NCBI GenBank assembly: GCA_036365515.1
Contig: CM070877.1
Location: 64,052,522-64,116,521 of the forward strand
Reading direction: 5' to 3'
DNA from: Torymus aiolomorphi
Taxonomy: Eukaryota > Arthropoda > Insecta > Hymenoptera > Torymidae
Length of the DNA: 64,000 bases
The notes beneath the pieces were generated by a model. That model saw nothing but the letters and a program-made list of their open reading frames with translations. It was not told the DNA's origin and did not search any database. Within the stretch, counting starts at the first letter, position 1; the number at the start of each line of letters is the position of its first letter. Below are positions 47,266 through 57,716 of this stretch, one piece after another. The position numbers were made by a program, and so were the translations under genes.

Positions 47266-49620
47266 GCTAAAAACAATAATCAACTAATTCCAGTAGATAA
47301 TTCTATGGTAATACCTTATAATAGCTTCTTACTAAAAAATATAAATGTCATATTAATGTAGAATATTGCGCCAGTATTCAAAGTATAAAATATATATTTG
47401 ATTACATACATAAAGGTGGAGATAGAGCATTGTGTAAATTAAAAAAAGTTGATGATAGAAATGATGATATTATATATGACGAAATTACTCAATTTGTTGA
47501 TGGAAGATATTTAAGTCCGATGGAAGCAGCTTGGCGATTACAAACATTTGCTTTATGTGGTAGAAGACATACAGTGATAAGTCTATCAGTTCATACAGAA
47601 AATCAACAACGAATTATTTTTGAAGAAAATAACGAGACCAAAGCGTTACAAAATTGGAAAACAACATTAACAGCATGGTTTAAATTAAATACAAAAGATG
47701 ATTATGCAAAAAATATAAAATATGTTAATATACCTAAATATTACAACTTCGAGAATAAATGTTGGATAAAACGAAAACGAAATCTAGAACATTATACCAT
47801 AGGTCGTTTAAATATTGTTTCTCCGAAGGATATTGAACGATTTCACTTAAAGTTAATTTTGAATCGTGTTAAAGGTGCAACTTCCTTTCAAGATTTACGA
47901 ACGTATGAAAATTGTACATACAACACATATAGAGAAACAGCAATAAAAATGGGTTTAGTTGATGATGATTTACAAATTAAAAATATTTTTAAAGAAGCTT
48001 GTGATGTTATGTTAGGATATCAGCTACGTCAATTTTTTGCTTGGTTTTTACTATCTGAAAATATTAATGGTAATAATATTTGGAATGAATTTAAAAACTT
48101 TTTCATAGAAGATTTTAAAGATGATAAAGTTAACAATGCCCTTATACAAATAAATGAAATATTAACATTAAACGAAAAATCTTGTATAGATTTTGGATTA
48201 CCTGTACCAAATAAAACCTTAAAAACGGAATGTAATGGCATTAATGAAACTAATATTTTATATTGTAAAGAAATGTTTACTAACATGTATACTCAATTAA
48301 ATTCAGAACAAAAGTATATTTTTGAGAAATTATTAAATAGTGAAAGCAAAATTCATTTCATAGATGGTCCTGGCGGTTCAGGTAAAACATTTTTATATAA
48401 AACATTGATTTTTTATTTTTTGTCAAAAAAAAAAAAAAAAATTTATCAATGGCTTGGACTGGTATTGCGTCAATATTATTACCAAAAGGGATGACAAGTC
48501 ATAAAACATTTAAGTTACCTCTAGATTTAGAAAGTATCGAAAGTGCATTTTTAAAATTAGAATCTGATAAGAAAAAATTACGCGAAGTAGATGCAATAAT
48601 TTGGGATGAAGCATCAATGATACCAAGAAAAGCTTTAGACATTGTAGATAAAACATTGAGAGATGTTTGTAATATAAATTTAGCTTTTGGGGGAAAATTA
48701 ATTATATTAGGAGGAGATTTTCGACAAATTCTTCCAGTTATTAAAAATGGCTGTAGAAGTACGATTATACAAGAAACAATAAAATATTCAGATATTTGGC
48801 CACTTTTTAACATAAATTACTTAAAAAAAATATTCGTTCTAATAATAAGGAATTTGCTTTGTTTTTATTAAATATTGGAGAGGGAATAATTAATCCGTTT
48901 AAAATACCAAATAGTTGGAAAACTGATGATGTTTGTTTGAAAATATATAAAGATATAAATTATAATTTATCTATAAATAGTGTTATTTTAACGTCTCATA
49001 ATGAAGACTCAACTATTCTAAATAATAAAATATTAAAATTAATCGATAGTGATGAAATGACTTATTATAGTATAGATAGCGCAACATATAAAGGTGTTGA
49101 TCTATCAGATGATAATATTTACATAAATTTTCCTATTGAATACTTGCATAATATTCGTGAAGGCTTACCACCACATGAATTACATCTAAAAATTAATGCG
49201 ATAGTAATGTTAATACGAAATTTAAGCATAAATGATGGTTTATGCAATGGAACTCGATTAAAAATAATTAGACTATTTAAATATAATATAGAAGCTGAAA
49301 TAATAACAGGAGAAAAATCAGGAAATAACGTTTTTATACCGAGAATAACATTAAGTACTGCAGAATCGTCTTCATTGCCATTTATAGTTAATAGAAAACA
49401 ATTTCCTATTGTCTTGGCTTTTGCTATGACGATAAATAAATCACAAGGACAAAGTTTTGATGCATTAGGTATTTATTTTAGAAAACCATTATTTTCACAT
49501 GGACAATTATATGTTGCACTGTCTAGATGTAGGAATCCAAATAATATATTTATTCAAAACGATTCAGATAATAAAGAAGAAATCATAAATATTGTTTGGA
49601 AAGAAATTTTTGATGAATAA
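47266..49620 (+). pseudogene. Helitron Rep remnant and PIF1-like helicase
   Basis: The frame begins without a start near 47270 with VDNSMVIPYNSF and, after a one-base slip in an A run, NVEYCASIQSIKYIFDYIHKG, whose YIFDY is the Rep catalytic tyrosine region. The helicase follows: Walker A GPGGSGKT (about 48367-48390), WDEASMIPR (Walker B, about 48602), LGGDFRQILPV (about 48710), and finally INKSQGQSFDALGIYF and YVALSRCR (49430-49530). Frames change at a 17-base A run (48424-48440) and near 48830, again beside A-rich sequence. The protein ends at a TAA (49618-49620). All three breaks lie at A runs, so slippage or base-calling error are both possible. Confidence 0.88.
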
Positions 49621-49642
49621 ATAAAAAAAACCAGGTAAAAAC

Positions 49643-49875
49643 TTGGTCTGCTTTCAGCTATCTTAAAAATTGGTGTACTTTTAGCGACCTTAAGAATTCG
49701 TCTGCTTTTACCGACTTTCAAAAATGGTCTGTTTTTAGCGACCTCAAATATTGGTCTGCTTTCAATTACCTTAAAAATTGGTGAACTTTCAGCGACCTTA
49801 AAAATTGGTCTGCTTTCAGAGACTTTCAAAATTGGTCTGTTTTTAGCGACCTCAAATATTGGTCTGCTGTCATCG
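49643..49875. repeat. 27 bp tandem repeat with a four-unit super-period
   Basis: About 8.5 units of TTGGTCTGCTTTCAGCGACC plus TTAAAAA. Units 1-4 resemble units 5-8 in order (for example units 4 and 8 both read TTTTTAGCGACCTCAAATA), so a 108 bp block was duplicated. It lies directly after the helicase stop codon. Confidence 0.88.
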
Positions 49876-50299
49876 ATTTAAATTTTAATTAAATAAAAAT
49901 AATTGTTAAAAATTTTACAGTTTTTTTCAGAGGAATAGGCCTTTTTTACTAACATTTTATAAAAAAAAATTGAAATATTTAATAAAAAATAAATTTAATA
50001 TTAGTAAGAAAGGGGATACCTCTTTAAAAAAAACGCGCCTTCTATCTACCTCCTGGGTGGCGTGGAAAAGATAGACTTTTTATATCTTTTTGTACTTATA
50101 TATACGATTTACCTTAATGGCCTAAAACATCATGCATATTTTCATGTCCCAAAATATTTTTGTCTCTCATTCACAGATCTTATTTAAATTTCTAATAATA
50201 GAAAAAGATTTATAATTTTAAGTATTTTAAAATAATAATCTTAAAATAAAAATTGATCTATTAATAAAAGATTTATTATGGGGGGTTGGCGAGCGGAGC

Positions 50300-50324
50300 G
50301 AGCAGGGGGGGTACCCCCCCTAGT
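50300..50324 (+). terminator. Helitron 3' terminal hairpin and CTAGT
   Basis: A 7 bp G/C palindrome is followed by CTAG and then T from the TA tract. The hairpin plus CTRR is the known end-of-transfer signal of Helitrons. Confidence 0.85.
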
Positions 50325-50355
50325 ATATATATATATATATATATAAATACATACA

Positions 50356-50664
50356 TTGGTACTATTGGGGTCCTAGAGTTTCTTACTCTGAGAGTTTACA
50401 TTGGAATACCGGAACAAATACACTTGACTAAAGAAATAATGACCGTAAGGGTACCGTAATTCGCAGGGGGCCTGCGGCGCCCGCTTTTAGTACCGAATTT
50501 CCGGAACAAAAGCCCGGAAAAGTACCTAAGATGTATTGTAGACGAAGCCTTATGGACCTCAAAAGTAGCGATAGATGCATCGTATTTTTTAAGCCGGTCC
50601 CCAAAAAGGACAAAAGTCCCCAAAAGTAGCAATCTATGGTGTATATATACCCCAAAAGTACCAA
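50356..50664 (+). repeat. Core-motif element, copy C
   Basis: The core TTGACTAAAGAAATAATGAC starts at 50424 and continues through CGTAAGGGTACC and GCCTGCGGCGCCCGCTTTT (to 50488). The copy-specific motif ACCCCAAAAGTACCAA appears inverted on the left (TTGGTACTATTGGGGT, 50356-50371) and direct on the right near 50515, 50557, 50598, 50617 and 50649. TA tracts bound both sides. Confidence 0.82.
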
Positions 50665-50686
50665 CACATATACCTATGTGTATATA

Positions 50687-50695
<9 letters not shown>

Positions 50696-50734
<39 letters not shown>
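50696..50734. repeat. TA microsatellite between copies C and D
   Basis: An uninterrupted (TA)n tract separates the two neighbouring core-motif elements. Confidence 0.9.
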
Positions 50735-50738
<4 letters not shown>

Positions 50739-50743
50739 TGAAA

Positions 50744-50962
50744 TTCTGGAAGTTTGAGGATTATATTCAGCACCCGCTTGGAAGTTTGAGGGGTTATGGG
50801 AAGTTTGAGGAGCCTCCTCAAACTTCCAATCTATATATTCAGCATCCGAGCGGAAGTTTGAGGGGTTTTCTAGAGTCTATTTGTCTAGAGTCGGTAACCT
50901 GAGGGTTATTATTTCTTTAGCCACTCTGACCGACCGGGGTTGAGCTCCTCAAACTTACTAGC
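50744..50962 (-). repeat. Core-motif element, copy D (opposite orientation)
   Basis: Read on the minus strand, the core is GTGGCTAAAGAAATAATAAC then CCTCAGGTTACCGACTCTAG (50924 down to about 50885). The copy-specific motif CCTCAAACTTCC appears once inverted on the far side (plus-strand CTCCTCAAACTTA, 50945-50957) and repeatedly on the other side (plus-strand GGAAGTTTGAGG near 50749, 50780, 50799 and 50852, with one inverted piece at 50814). It lacks the CGCCTGCGGCGCCC block, as copy E does. Confidence 0.78.

Positions 50963-50967
<5 letters not shown>

Positions 50968-51055
<88 letters not shown>
50968..51055. repeat. TA microsatellite
   Basis: About 88 bp of uninterrupted (TA)n, followed by further ATATAATATA-type sequence to 51115. 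Confidence 0.95.
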
Positions 51056-51057
<2 letters not shown>

Positions 51058-51159
51058 AATATGAATATATAATATATAATATATTGTATATGAATATATA
51101 ATATATAAATATATATGGGCATATCCACAAAACTTCTAATGTATATGAAAAAATAGTTA

Positions 51160-51475
51160 TTTTCGATACAAGTGTGCCAAGTGGGTCATTCTCGCACGGG
51201 TGTAGTTTGTCGCCCGAGCGAAGCGAGGGTGACAAAAACACCCGTGGAATGATGACCCTTTTCGGTCACGTGTATCGAACTCTACTTTTTTTAACGGAGT
51301 GTGTGAAACTAGCCTTGTTGTTTGTTTTGCGTGCGCGAAGTAGCTGTTTCTCGCACGGCGTGCGCGAAAGTAAATTGATCTGCGCATGCACGACTTTCGC
51401 GCACGCCGTGTGTAAAACAGCTACTTCGCGCACGCAAAACAAGTACGAGAAGGCGAGTTTCGCACAGTCCGTTAA
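51160..51475. repeat. Double-hairpin GC-rich repeat, copy 1
   Basis: Two fold-back modules lie side by side. Module 1 (51160-51281) is bounded by TTTCGATACAAGTG and CACGTGTATCGAA, with an inner GGGTCATTC/GAATGATGACCC stem and GCGAAGCGAG loop. Module 2 (51291-51475) is bounded by AACGGAGTGTGTGAAACT and AGTTTCGCACAGTCCGTT, with a long GCGTGCGCGAAGTAGCTGTT stem. The same pair occurs in the opposite orientation at 60868-61186. Base composition (CpG-rich) is unlike the surroundings. Confidence 0.85.
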
Positions 51476-51599
51476 AAAAAAAATTTTTTTTTAATTTCCA
51501 AGCACATTTTGCAGCTTTTGCACACGCCTTTAACTGCTTATTGAAAGTGATAACACAGGCACACAAAAAATAAGTGGTCTGTTACTGAGACTTGACATA

Positions 51600-52690
51600 C
51601 CGCCTCTTATGCATTTTGACGCGCTGAATCCGAATCCGAAGCCAGAATTGCGCCATCACCCCTCAGTTCTTTTTAAATCGTGGAAAACCACCCCTAAATC
51701 GAAAAATCCAGAAATTCCGCTTTTAACATTAGGAAAATTTGAATAAACTGCCTAAAAATGACTGCAGATCTGGGGCTATACATATTTTGAGGCGCTAAAT
51801 CCGAATCCAAAGGCAGATTTGTGTCATCACCCCTCAGCTCTTTTTAAATCGTGGAAAACCACCCCTAAATTGAAAAAGCCGGAATATTCCGCTTTTAACA
51901 TTGGGCAAATTGGTATAAACTGCCTAAAAATGCCTGCAAATCTATTGCTATACATATTTTGAGGCACTGAATCCGAATTCGAAACGAGATTTACGACATT
52001 CCCTCTCTTTTTTTCAATCACGGAAACCCACCCCTAACATAGAAAAATTCGAAAAATTCAGCTTTTGACCCTTTCTCAAACCCAGAACCCTTGAACTTAT
52101 AACCCTTAAACCCTAAATCTTGAAACCTTCAACGCTTAAACTGAACCCTTAAATCCTGAACCCATAAATCCTGAATCCCTTAAACCTGAACCATTAAATC
52201 CTGAACTCCTTAACCCTGAATCCTTTAATTCCAAACCCTAAAATCCTTAAACATTAAACCCACAACCCTTTAACCCTCAATCGTTTAAACCCTTAACCGT
52301 TGAACCCTGAACTCTTGAACCCTTAAAATCTTAGATCCTGAACCCTTAAGCCCTCGACCCATGAACGATGAACCACTAAACTCTGAACCTTTATATGGTC
52401 AACAAGAAATGCACTCAATCCTATCCGAATCCAAAGGTAGATTTATGCCATCACCCCTTAGTTCTTTTTAAATCGTGGAAAACCACCCCTTAATCGAAAT
52501 ATCTGGAATATTCCGCTTTTAACATTAGGCAAATTTGTATAAACTGCCTAAAAATGACTGCAGATCTAATGCTATACATATTTTGAGGCACTGAATCCGA
52601 ATTCCAAACGAGATTTACGACATTCCCTCTCCTTTTTTTCAATCACGGAAAACCACTCCCAACATCGAAAAATTCGAAAAATTCAGCTTT
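51600..52690. repeat. ~185 bp tandem repeat of the left arm
   Basis: Units begin TGAGGCGCTGAATCCGAATC, then CATCACCCCTCAG, TCGTGGAAAACCACCCCTAA and AATATTCCGCTTTTAACAT. Complete or partial copies start near 51617, 51788, 51958, 52410 and 52575. Single related copies lie in the right arm (57140-57460). Confidence 0.82.
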
Positions 52691-53110
52691 TACCCTTTTA
52701 ACCTTTAAACCCTGAACCCTTAAACTTTTAACCTTTAAACCCGAAACCTTAAAACCCTTAACGCTTTAACCTGGAACCTTTAAACCCATACCCCATAAAT
52801 CCTGAACCCCTTAAACCTGAACTTTTAAATCCTGAACCCTGAATCCTTTAATCCCCAACCCTAAAATCCTTAAACATTGAACCCACAACCCTTTAACCCT
52901 TAACCGTTGAACCCTGAACTCTTAAACCCTTAAACCCTTAGAACCTGAACCATTAAGCCCTCAACCCTTAAACCCTTATACGATGAACCACTAAACTCTG
53001 AACCCTTAAAACACCAACCTTGAAACCTAATGGTTTGACTGTCCCTCAAAACCCTTAAGAAGTGAAAACTGAAACCCTCAGGTCTTGAACCCTCAACCAT
53101 TAAACCTTGC
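52075..53110. repeat. Degenerate CCCTTAAAC / CCCTGAAC short-period block
   Basis: Two stretches (52075-52400 and 52690-53110) are built from loosely repeated AACCCTTAAACCCTGAACCC-like text with a 7-15 bp period. The right arm has a shorter mirror at about 56745-57125. It looks telomere-like in composition, but the exact insect TTAGG or plant TTTAGGG arrays are not present. Confidence 0.75.
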
Positions 53111-53114
53111 GTCT

Positions 53115-54926
53115 TTAAAAAACTAATTCAATTCTCTCTTTTTCGCTTATAGCTGATTCTCTTATCCTCAAATGACCTGTGTAAAGATTTCTGGATCTTT
53201 TTTTATCACTTTGATTAGTTTCTCTTTTCAACATCCAGCAGTAGTCAGCCATCATATTAACACCCCAAGTGCCTTGATATCTCCTCTCCATTTGTTTTAG
53301 GTCTTGGTGAAACCGCTCACCTTGCTCTTCGCTGTAGTCACCTAAGTTCTCAGGAAAATATTGCAAATGTGAGTGCAAAAAATGTAATTTCACACTCATC
53401 AAACAACCTAAACGTTCTTAGTTATCGAATAAATCTGAAACAATTTGTTCATATTCCTGACTTTTCTGATTACCTAAAAAATTTTCAGCAATACTTTGAA
53501 AACTGAGCCATGCTAACTTTTCTGTTTCGTTCATTGTGTTGATGAAATTAGGATCTCGAAACATTCTTCGAATTTGAGGGCCGTCAAAAATTCCTGCTTT
53601 TATTTTAGCATTACTGAGACCTGGAAAATGATCTGACAAGTATTGGAAACATGCCCCTTCTTTATCTAATGCTTTAGTAAACTGCTTCATTAAACCAAGT
53701 TTAATGTGCAGTGGAGGAAGAAGGATTTTTAATGGATCGAGCAATGGTTCTTGAAGCACGTTGTAAGTACCTGGATTAAGCACATTTCTTTTTGGCCATT
53801 CTCTCTTCCTGTAATGATTTATGCGATCTCTGCTGTCCCATAAACATAGAAAGCATGGAAACTTTGTGAAACCTGACTGTTGCCCTAATATGATGGATAT
53901 GATTTTCAAGTCTCCACAAACTTGCCACTTGTGTTCTTCATATTTTATTTTCTCTAGGACATACTTCATATTTTCATAACTTTCTTTTAGTTTCGTGGAA
54001 TGAGTTATTAGGATGCTTGCGTATTTATTTCCATTATGCAGCAAAACTGCCTTTAGACTTTGCTTTGAAGAGTCTATGAAGAGTCGCCATTCACTCGACT
54101 TGTAAATATTAGGTTTTAATTCATTAATCAGACTCTTTACATCTGTTCAATAAACTAATGTTTTATCCTCATCTACAGTGAAATATTTTGTAAACTCTTG
54201 TTCCCGTTTTCTATAAACAGAAGATTTAGTTCCAGGTTCTGCTAATTCCCGCCTCTTAAATTCCGCTGCCATGAATTCTGCAACATCTTTAGAGACCCCA
54301 GTATTTCGAATAAAATCGTTTAAATCTTTTTGGTTAAATGGTTTAGGATTCCATGGCTTAACAGAATATGGAACATACTCGTCTTCACTTTCATCCATTT
54401 CACTTTCACTAATTCCCATTGATTCGCTCTCACTGTCATCTTCATTTTTTCTTATGTCGTCTTCTTCAATATCTTTTTCCATAAAATCTTCTTCTACATT
54501 CATAAGTTCACCAGCATCACAAATAGTTTCCTCTCTTTCAAATTCATTGGATGTATGAATATCTGATTCCATGATGGGTTTTATCATTGAAGAGACATTA
54601 GCATATTTTATTTTAGATTTATTTTTTGAGTTGAAGCCACTTGCAATAGTTTTGCAAAAATAGCAGTCATCGCATGACTGTGGTTTCTGCCATATAGTTG
54701 GCGTGGTAAATTGTAACACTTTCTTTCCTTTGCTTTTCTTCCATCGATTCAACATCGTTAGACAAGTACAGCACATCACTTGAGGAACCCACCATGTATT
54801 TTCAACAGGTATCTGCATTTTGAAGCAGTCAAGAAAAATCGTAATAGATATATTACTTATATCTGCCATGACGGCGAAACGCCCTTTTCCAGGAACTTTG
54901 CCAGAATATACAAAAAATTTATACAA
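53115..54926 (-). pseudogene. Left copy of an unrecognised transposon-type gene
   Basis: From an ATG at 54926 (or 54871, MADISNIS) one frame runs to a stop at 53115, broken only by TGA at 54147-54149 and TAA at 53418-53420. The N-terminal part has paired Cys (CCTCL, CDDCYFCK) that could bind zinc, then a very acidic region, then FNQKDLNDFIRNTGVSKDVAE. The second half has GDLKIISIILGQQSGFTKF, PCFLCLWDSRDR and LPPLHIKLGLMKQFTKAL. The C-terminus is Lys/Arg-rich. I have the impression of similar uncharacterised proteins in other invertebrates but cannot name the family. The right arm keeps intact codons at both stop positions. Confidence 0.7.
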
Positions 54927-55130
54927 AAAACCGAAGTGAAAAAAAAAACCAGCAAAAAATTTATCCGTTGCCCACCGTCACCACAGGGAGGTGCCCTGGG
55001 TGCAGATATAAGTGATATATATTCACGATGCAGTGCTTCAGAAACCCAGGGCGACTGGTCAGGGTGAGCAAGCGGGCCCGCAGCCGTCGTCATCATACCA
55101 CCGCAGCTCTTCACAGGTGGATGACTTGTC
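54771..55130. other. Central spacer of the palindrome
   Basis: It contains the start of the left gene copy and about 200 bp of unique DNA. A stem, GCCCTGGGT (54992-55000) with ACCCAGGGC (55044-55052), brackets a TATA-rich loop. It could hold the promoter; the right gene copy lacks its own 5' end, so only the left copy has the start region. Confidence 0.6.
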
Positions 55131-55171
55131 TAACGATGTTGAATCGATGAAAAAAAAGCAATGGAAAGGAA

Positions 55172-56734
55172 GTTTTACAATTTACCACGCCAACTATATG
55201 GCAGAAACCACAGTCATGCGATGACTTCTATTTTTGCAAAACTATTACAAGCGGCTTTAACTCGAGAAATAAATCTAAAATAAAATACGCTAATGTCTCT
55301 TCAACAATAAAACCCATTACGAAATCAGATATTCATATATCCAATGGATTTGAAAGAGAGGGAACTATTTGTGATGCTGGTGAACTTATGAATATAGAAG
55401 AAGATTTTATGGAAGAAGATAGTGAAGAAGACCTCATAAGAAAAAATGAAGATGACAGTGAAAGTGAATTAATGGAGATTAGTGAATGTGAAATGGATGA
55501 AAGTAAAGACAAGTATGTTCCATATTCTGTTATGTTATGCAATCCTAAACCATTTAACCAAAAAGATTTAAATGACTTTTTTCGCAATACTGGCGTCTCT
55601 AAAGATGTTGCAGAATTCATGGCAGCGGAATTTAAAAGGCGGGAATTAGTAGAACCTGGAACTAAATCATCTGTTTATAGAAAACGGGAACAAGAGTTTG
55701 CAAAATATTTCACTGTAGATGAGGATAAAACATTAGTTTATTGCACAGATGTAAAGAGTCTGATTAATGAATTAAAACCTAATATTTACAAGTCCAGTGA
55801 ATGGCGACTCTTCATAGACTCTTCAAATCAAAGTCTAAAGGCAGTTTTGCTGCATAATGGAAATAAATACGCAAGCATCCCAATAGCTCATTCCACGAAA
55901 CTAAAAGAAAGTTATGAAAATATGAAGTATGTCCTAGAGAAAATAAATCATATCCATCATATTAGGACAACAGTAAGGTTTTACAAAGTTTCCGAGCTTT
56001 CTATATTTATGGGACAGCGGAGATCGCATAAATCATTACAGGAAGAGAGAATGGCCAAAAAGAAATGCGCTTAATCCAGGTACTTACAACGTGCTTCAAG
56101 AACCATTGCTCGATCCATTAAAAATCCTTCTTCCTCCACTGCACATTAAACTTGGTTTAATGAAGCAGTTTACTAAAGCATTAGATAAAGAAGGGGCATG
56201 TTTCCAATACTTGTCAGATCATTTTCCAGGTCTCAGTAACGCTAAAATAAAAGCAGGAATTTTTGACAGCCCTCAAATTCGAAGAATGTTTCGAGATCCT
56301 AATTTCATCAACACAATGAACGAAACAGAAAAGTTAGCATGGCTCAGTTTTCAAAGTATTGCTGAAAATTTTTTAGGTAATCAGAAAAGTCAGGAATATG
56401 AACAAATTGTTTCAGATTTATTCGATAACTACGAACGTTTAGGTTGTTTGATGAGTGTGAAATTACATTTTTTGCACGCCCATTTGGAATACTTTCCTGA
56501 AAACTTAGGTGACTACAGCGAAGAGCAAGGTGAGCGATTTCACGAAGACCTTATAGAAATGGAGAGGAGATATCAAGGCACTTGAAGTATTAATATGATG
56601 GCTGACTACTGCAAGATGTTGGAAAGAGAAACTAATCCAGGTGATACAAAAAGATCCAGAAATCCTTTACACAGGTCATTTGAGGATAAAAGAACCCGCT
56701 ATAAGCGAAAAAGAGAAAATTGAATTAGTTTTTT
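55172..56734 (+). pseudogene. Right mirrored copy of the same gene
   Basis: It matches the left copy at high identity in the opposite orientation, from FTIYHANYMA-type text to the C-terminal Lys-rich end. It lacks the first ~75 codons. It is open where the left copy has stops (YCTDVKSL; NYERLGC), but has lost about 40 bp near 55950, removing the GDLK segment and shifting the frame. It has a TGA after RYQGT (near 56584). The two copies thus decayed independently after the duplication. Confidence 0.72.
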
Positions 56735-57475
56735 AAAGACGCAAGGTTTAATGGTTGAGGGTTTAAGAGCTGAGGGTTTCAGTTTTCACTTTTTAAGGGT
56801 TTTAAGGGACAGTTAATGGTTTGAGGGTTGATGCTTTAAGGGTTTAGAGTTTAATGGTTCATCTTTCAAGGGTTTAAGGGTTCAGGGTTTAAGGGTTGAG
56901 GGCTTAACGGATCAGGATCTGAGGGTTTAAGAGTTCAGGGTTCAACGGTTAAGAGTTTAAAAGGTTAAGGATTAAAGGGCTATGGGTTCAATGTTTAAGG
57001 ATTCTAGAGTTGGGGATTAAAGGATTCAGGGTTAAAGGGTACAGGATTAAAGGGTTTTAGCGGAGGGCTTCAAGGTTTAGGGTTTAAGAGTTATAAGCTC
57101 AAGGATTCAGTGCTTAGGGGTTGAAAGGGTCAAAAACTGAATTTTTCGAGTTTTTCTATGTAGGGGTGGTTTTCCGTGATGGAAAAAAAACTAGAGGGAA
57201 TGTAGTAAATCTCGTTAAGAATTCGGATTCAGTGCCTCAAAGTATGTATAGCAGTAGATCTGCAGTCATTTTTAGGCAGTTTGTACTAATTTGTCCAATG
57301 TTAAAAGCGGAATATTCCGGATTTTTCGGTTTAGGGGTGGTTTTACACGATTTAAAAAAAAAAACTGAGGGGTGATGGCGCAATTCTGGCTTCGGATTCG
57401 GATTCAGCGCGTCAAAATGCATAAGAGGGGGTATGTCAAGTCTCAGTAACAGACCACTTTTTTTTTGTGTACCTG

Positions 57476-57716
57476 AATCCATACATGTTGTTCATTTTTA
57501 GCCAACGGCGTCAAATATTAAAGGTTAATATTAATACAAAATAGTTTTAAATATAGTTTTATTTTGTTAACTAAATCTACAAGTACTTTTATTAAAAATT
57601 ACATAATGTATACGCGCATATTACGTGTACCCGTATAACATAACAAGTATATATATAATATATTAACATATAAATAATATTAACATATAAATAACACATT
57701 AATATACAGCGTGTCC
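57476..57716. other. A+T-rich stretch, no gene seen
   Basis: TATATA-rich sequence up to the TA at which mariner-like element 3 inserted. Nothing else is visible. Confidence 0.6.

Larger units (their letters stand above)
46532..50323 (+). mobile_element. Helitron with broken helicase
   Basis: The 3' end is a strong hairpin, GGGGGGGTACCCCCCC (50304-50319), followed by CTAGT, the Helitron signature, with the upstream GCGAGCGGAGCGAGC stem common in arthropod Helitrons. The 5' end is less sure: TCTTCCTATATATA at 46532 begins TC after an A, within a TA tract, as Helitrons insert between A and T. The body encodes a PIF1-like helicase and the end of the Rep domain. The HUH part of Rep is absent, so a large internal deletion is inferred. 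Confidence 0.8.
51556..57475. mobile_element. 5.9 kb palindromic element with two mirrored gene copies
   Basis: The ends CAGGCACACAAAAAA (left) and its inverse ending ACCTG (right, 57471-57475) begin inverted repeats that extend inward to about 54768 on the left and 55131 on the right. The arms hold, in order, a ~185 bp tandem repeat, a degenerate CCCTTAAAC-type block and a protein gene pointing outward from the centre. The left arm is longer because its tandem blocks are expanded. A unique spacer (54771-55130) lies at the centre. I do not recognise the superfamily, and no clear target duplication is visible. Confidence 0.75.

Noticed and set aside
49643..49875. CRISPR-like or protein repeat
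   Set aside because: The 27 bp units touch each other without spacers, so this is a plain tandem repeat after a Helitron gene.
52075..53110. True internal telomere repeat
   Set aside because: The text is too irregular and does not contain runs of TTAGG or TTTAGGG.
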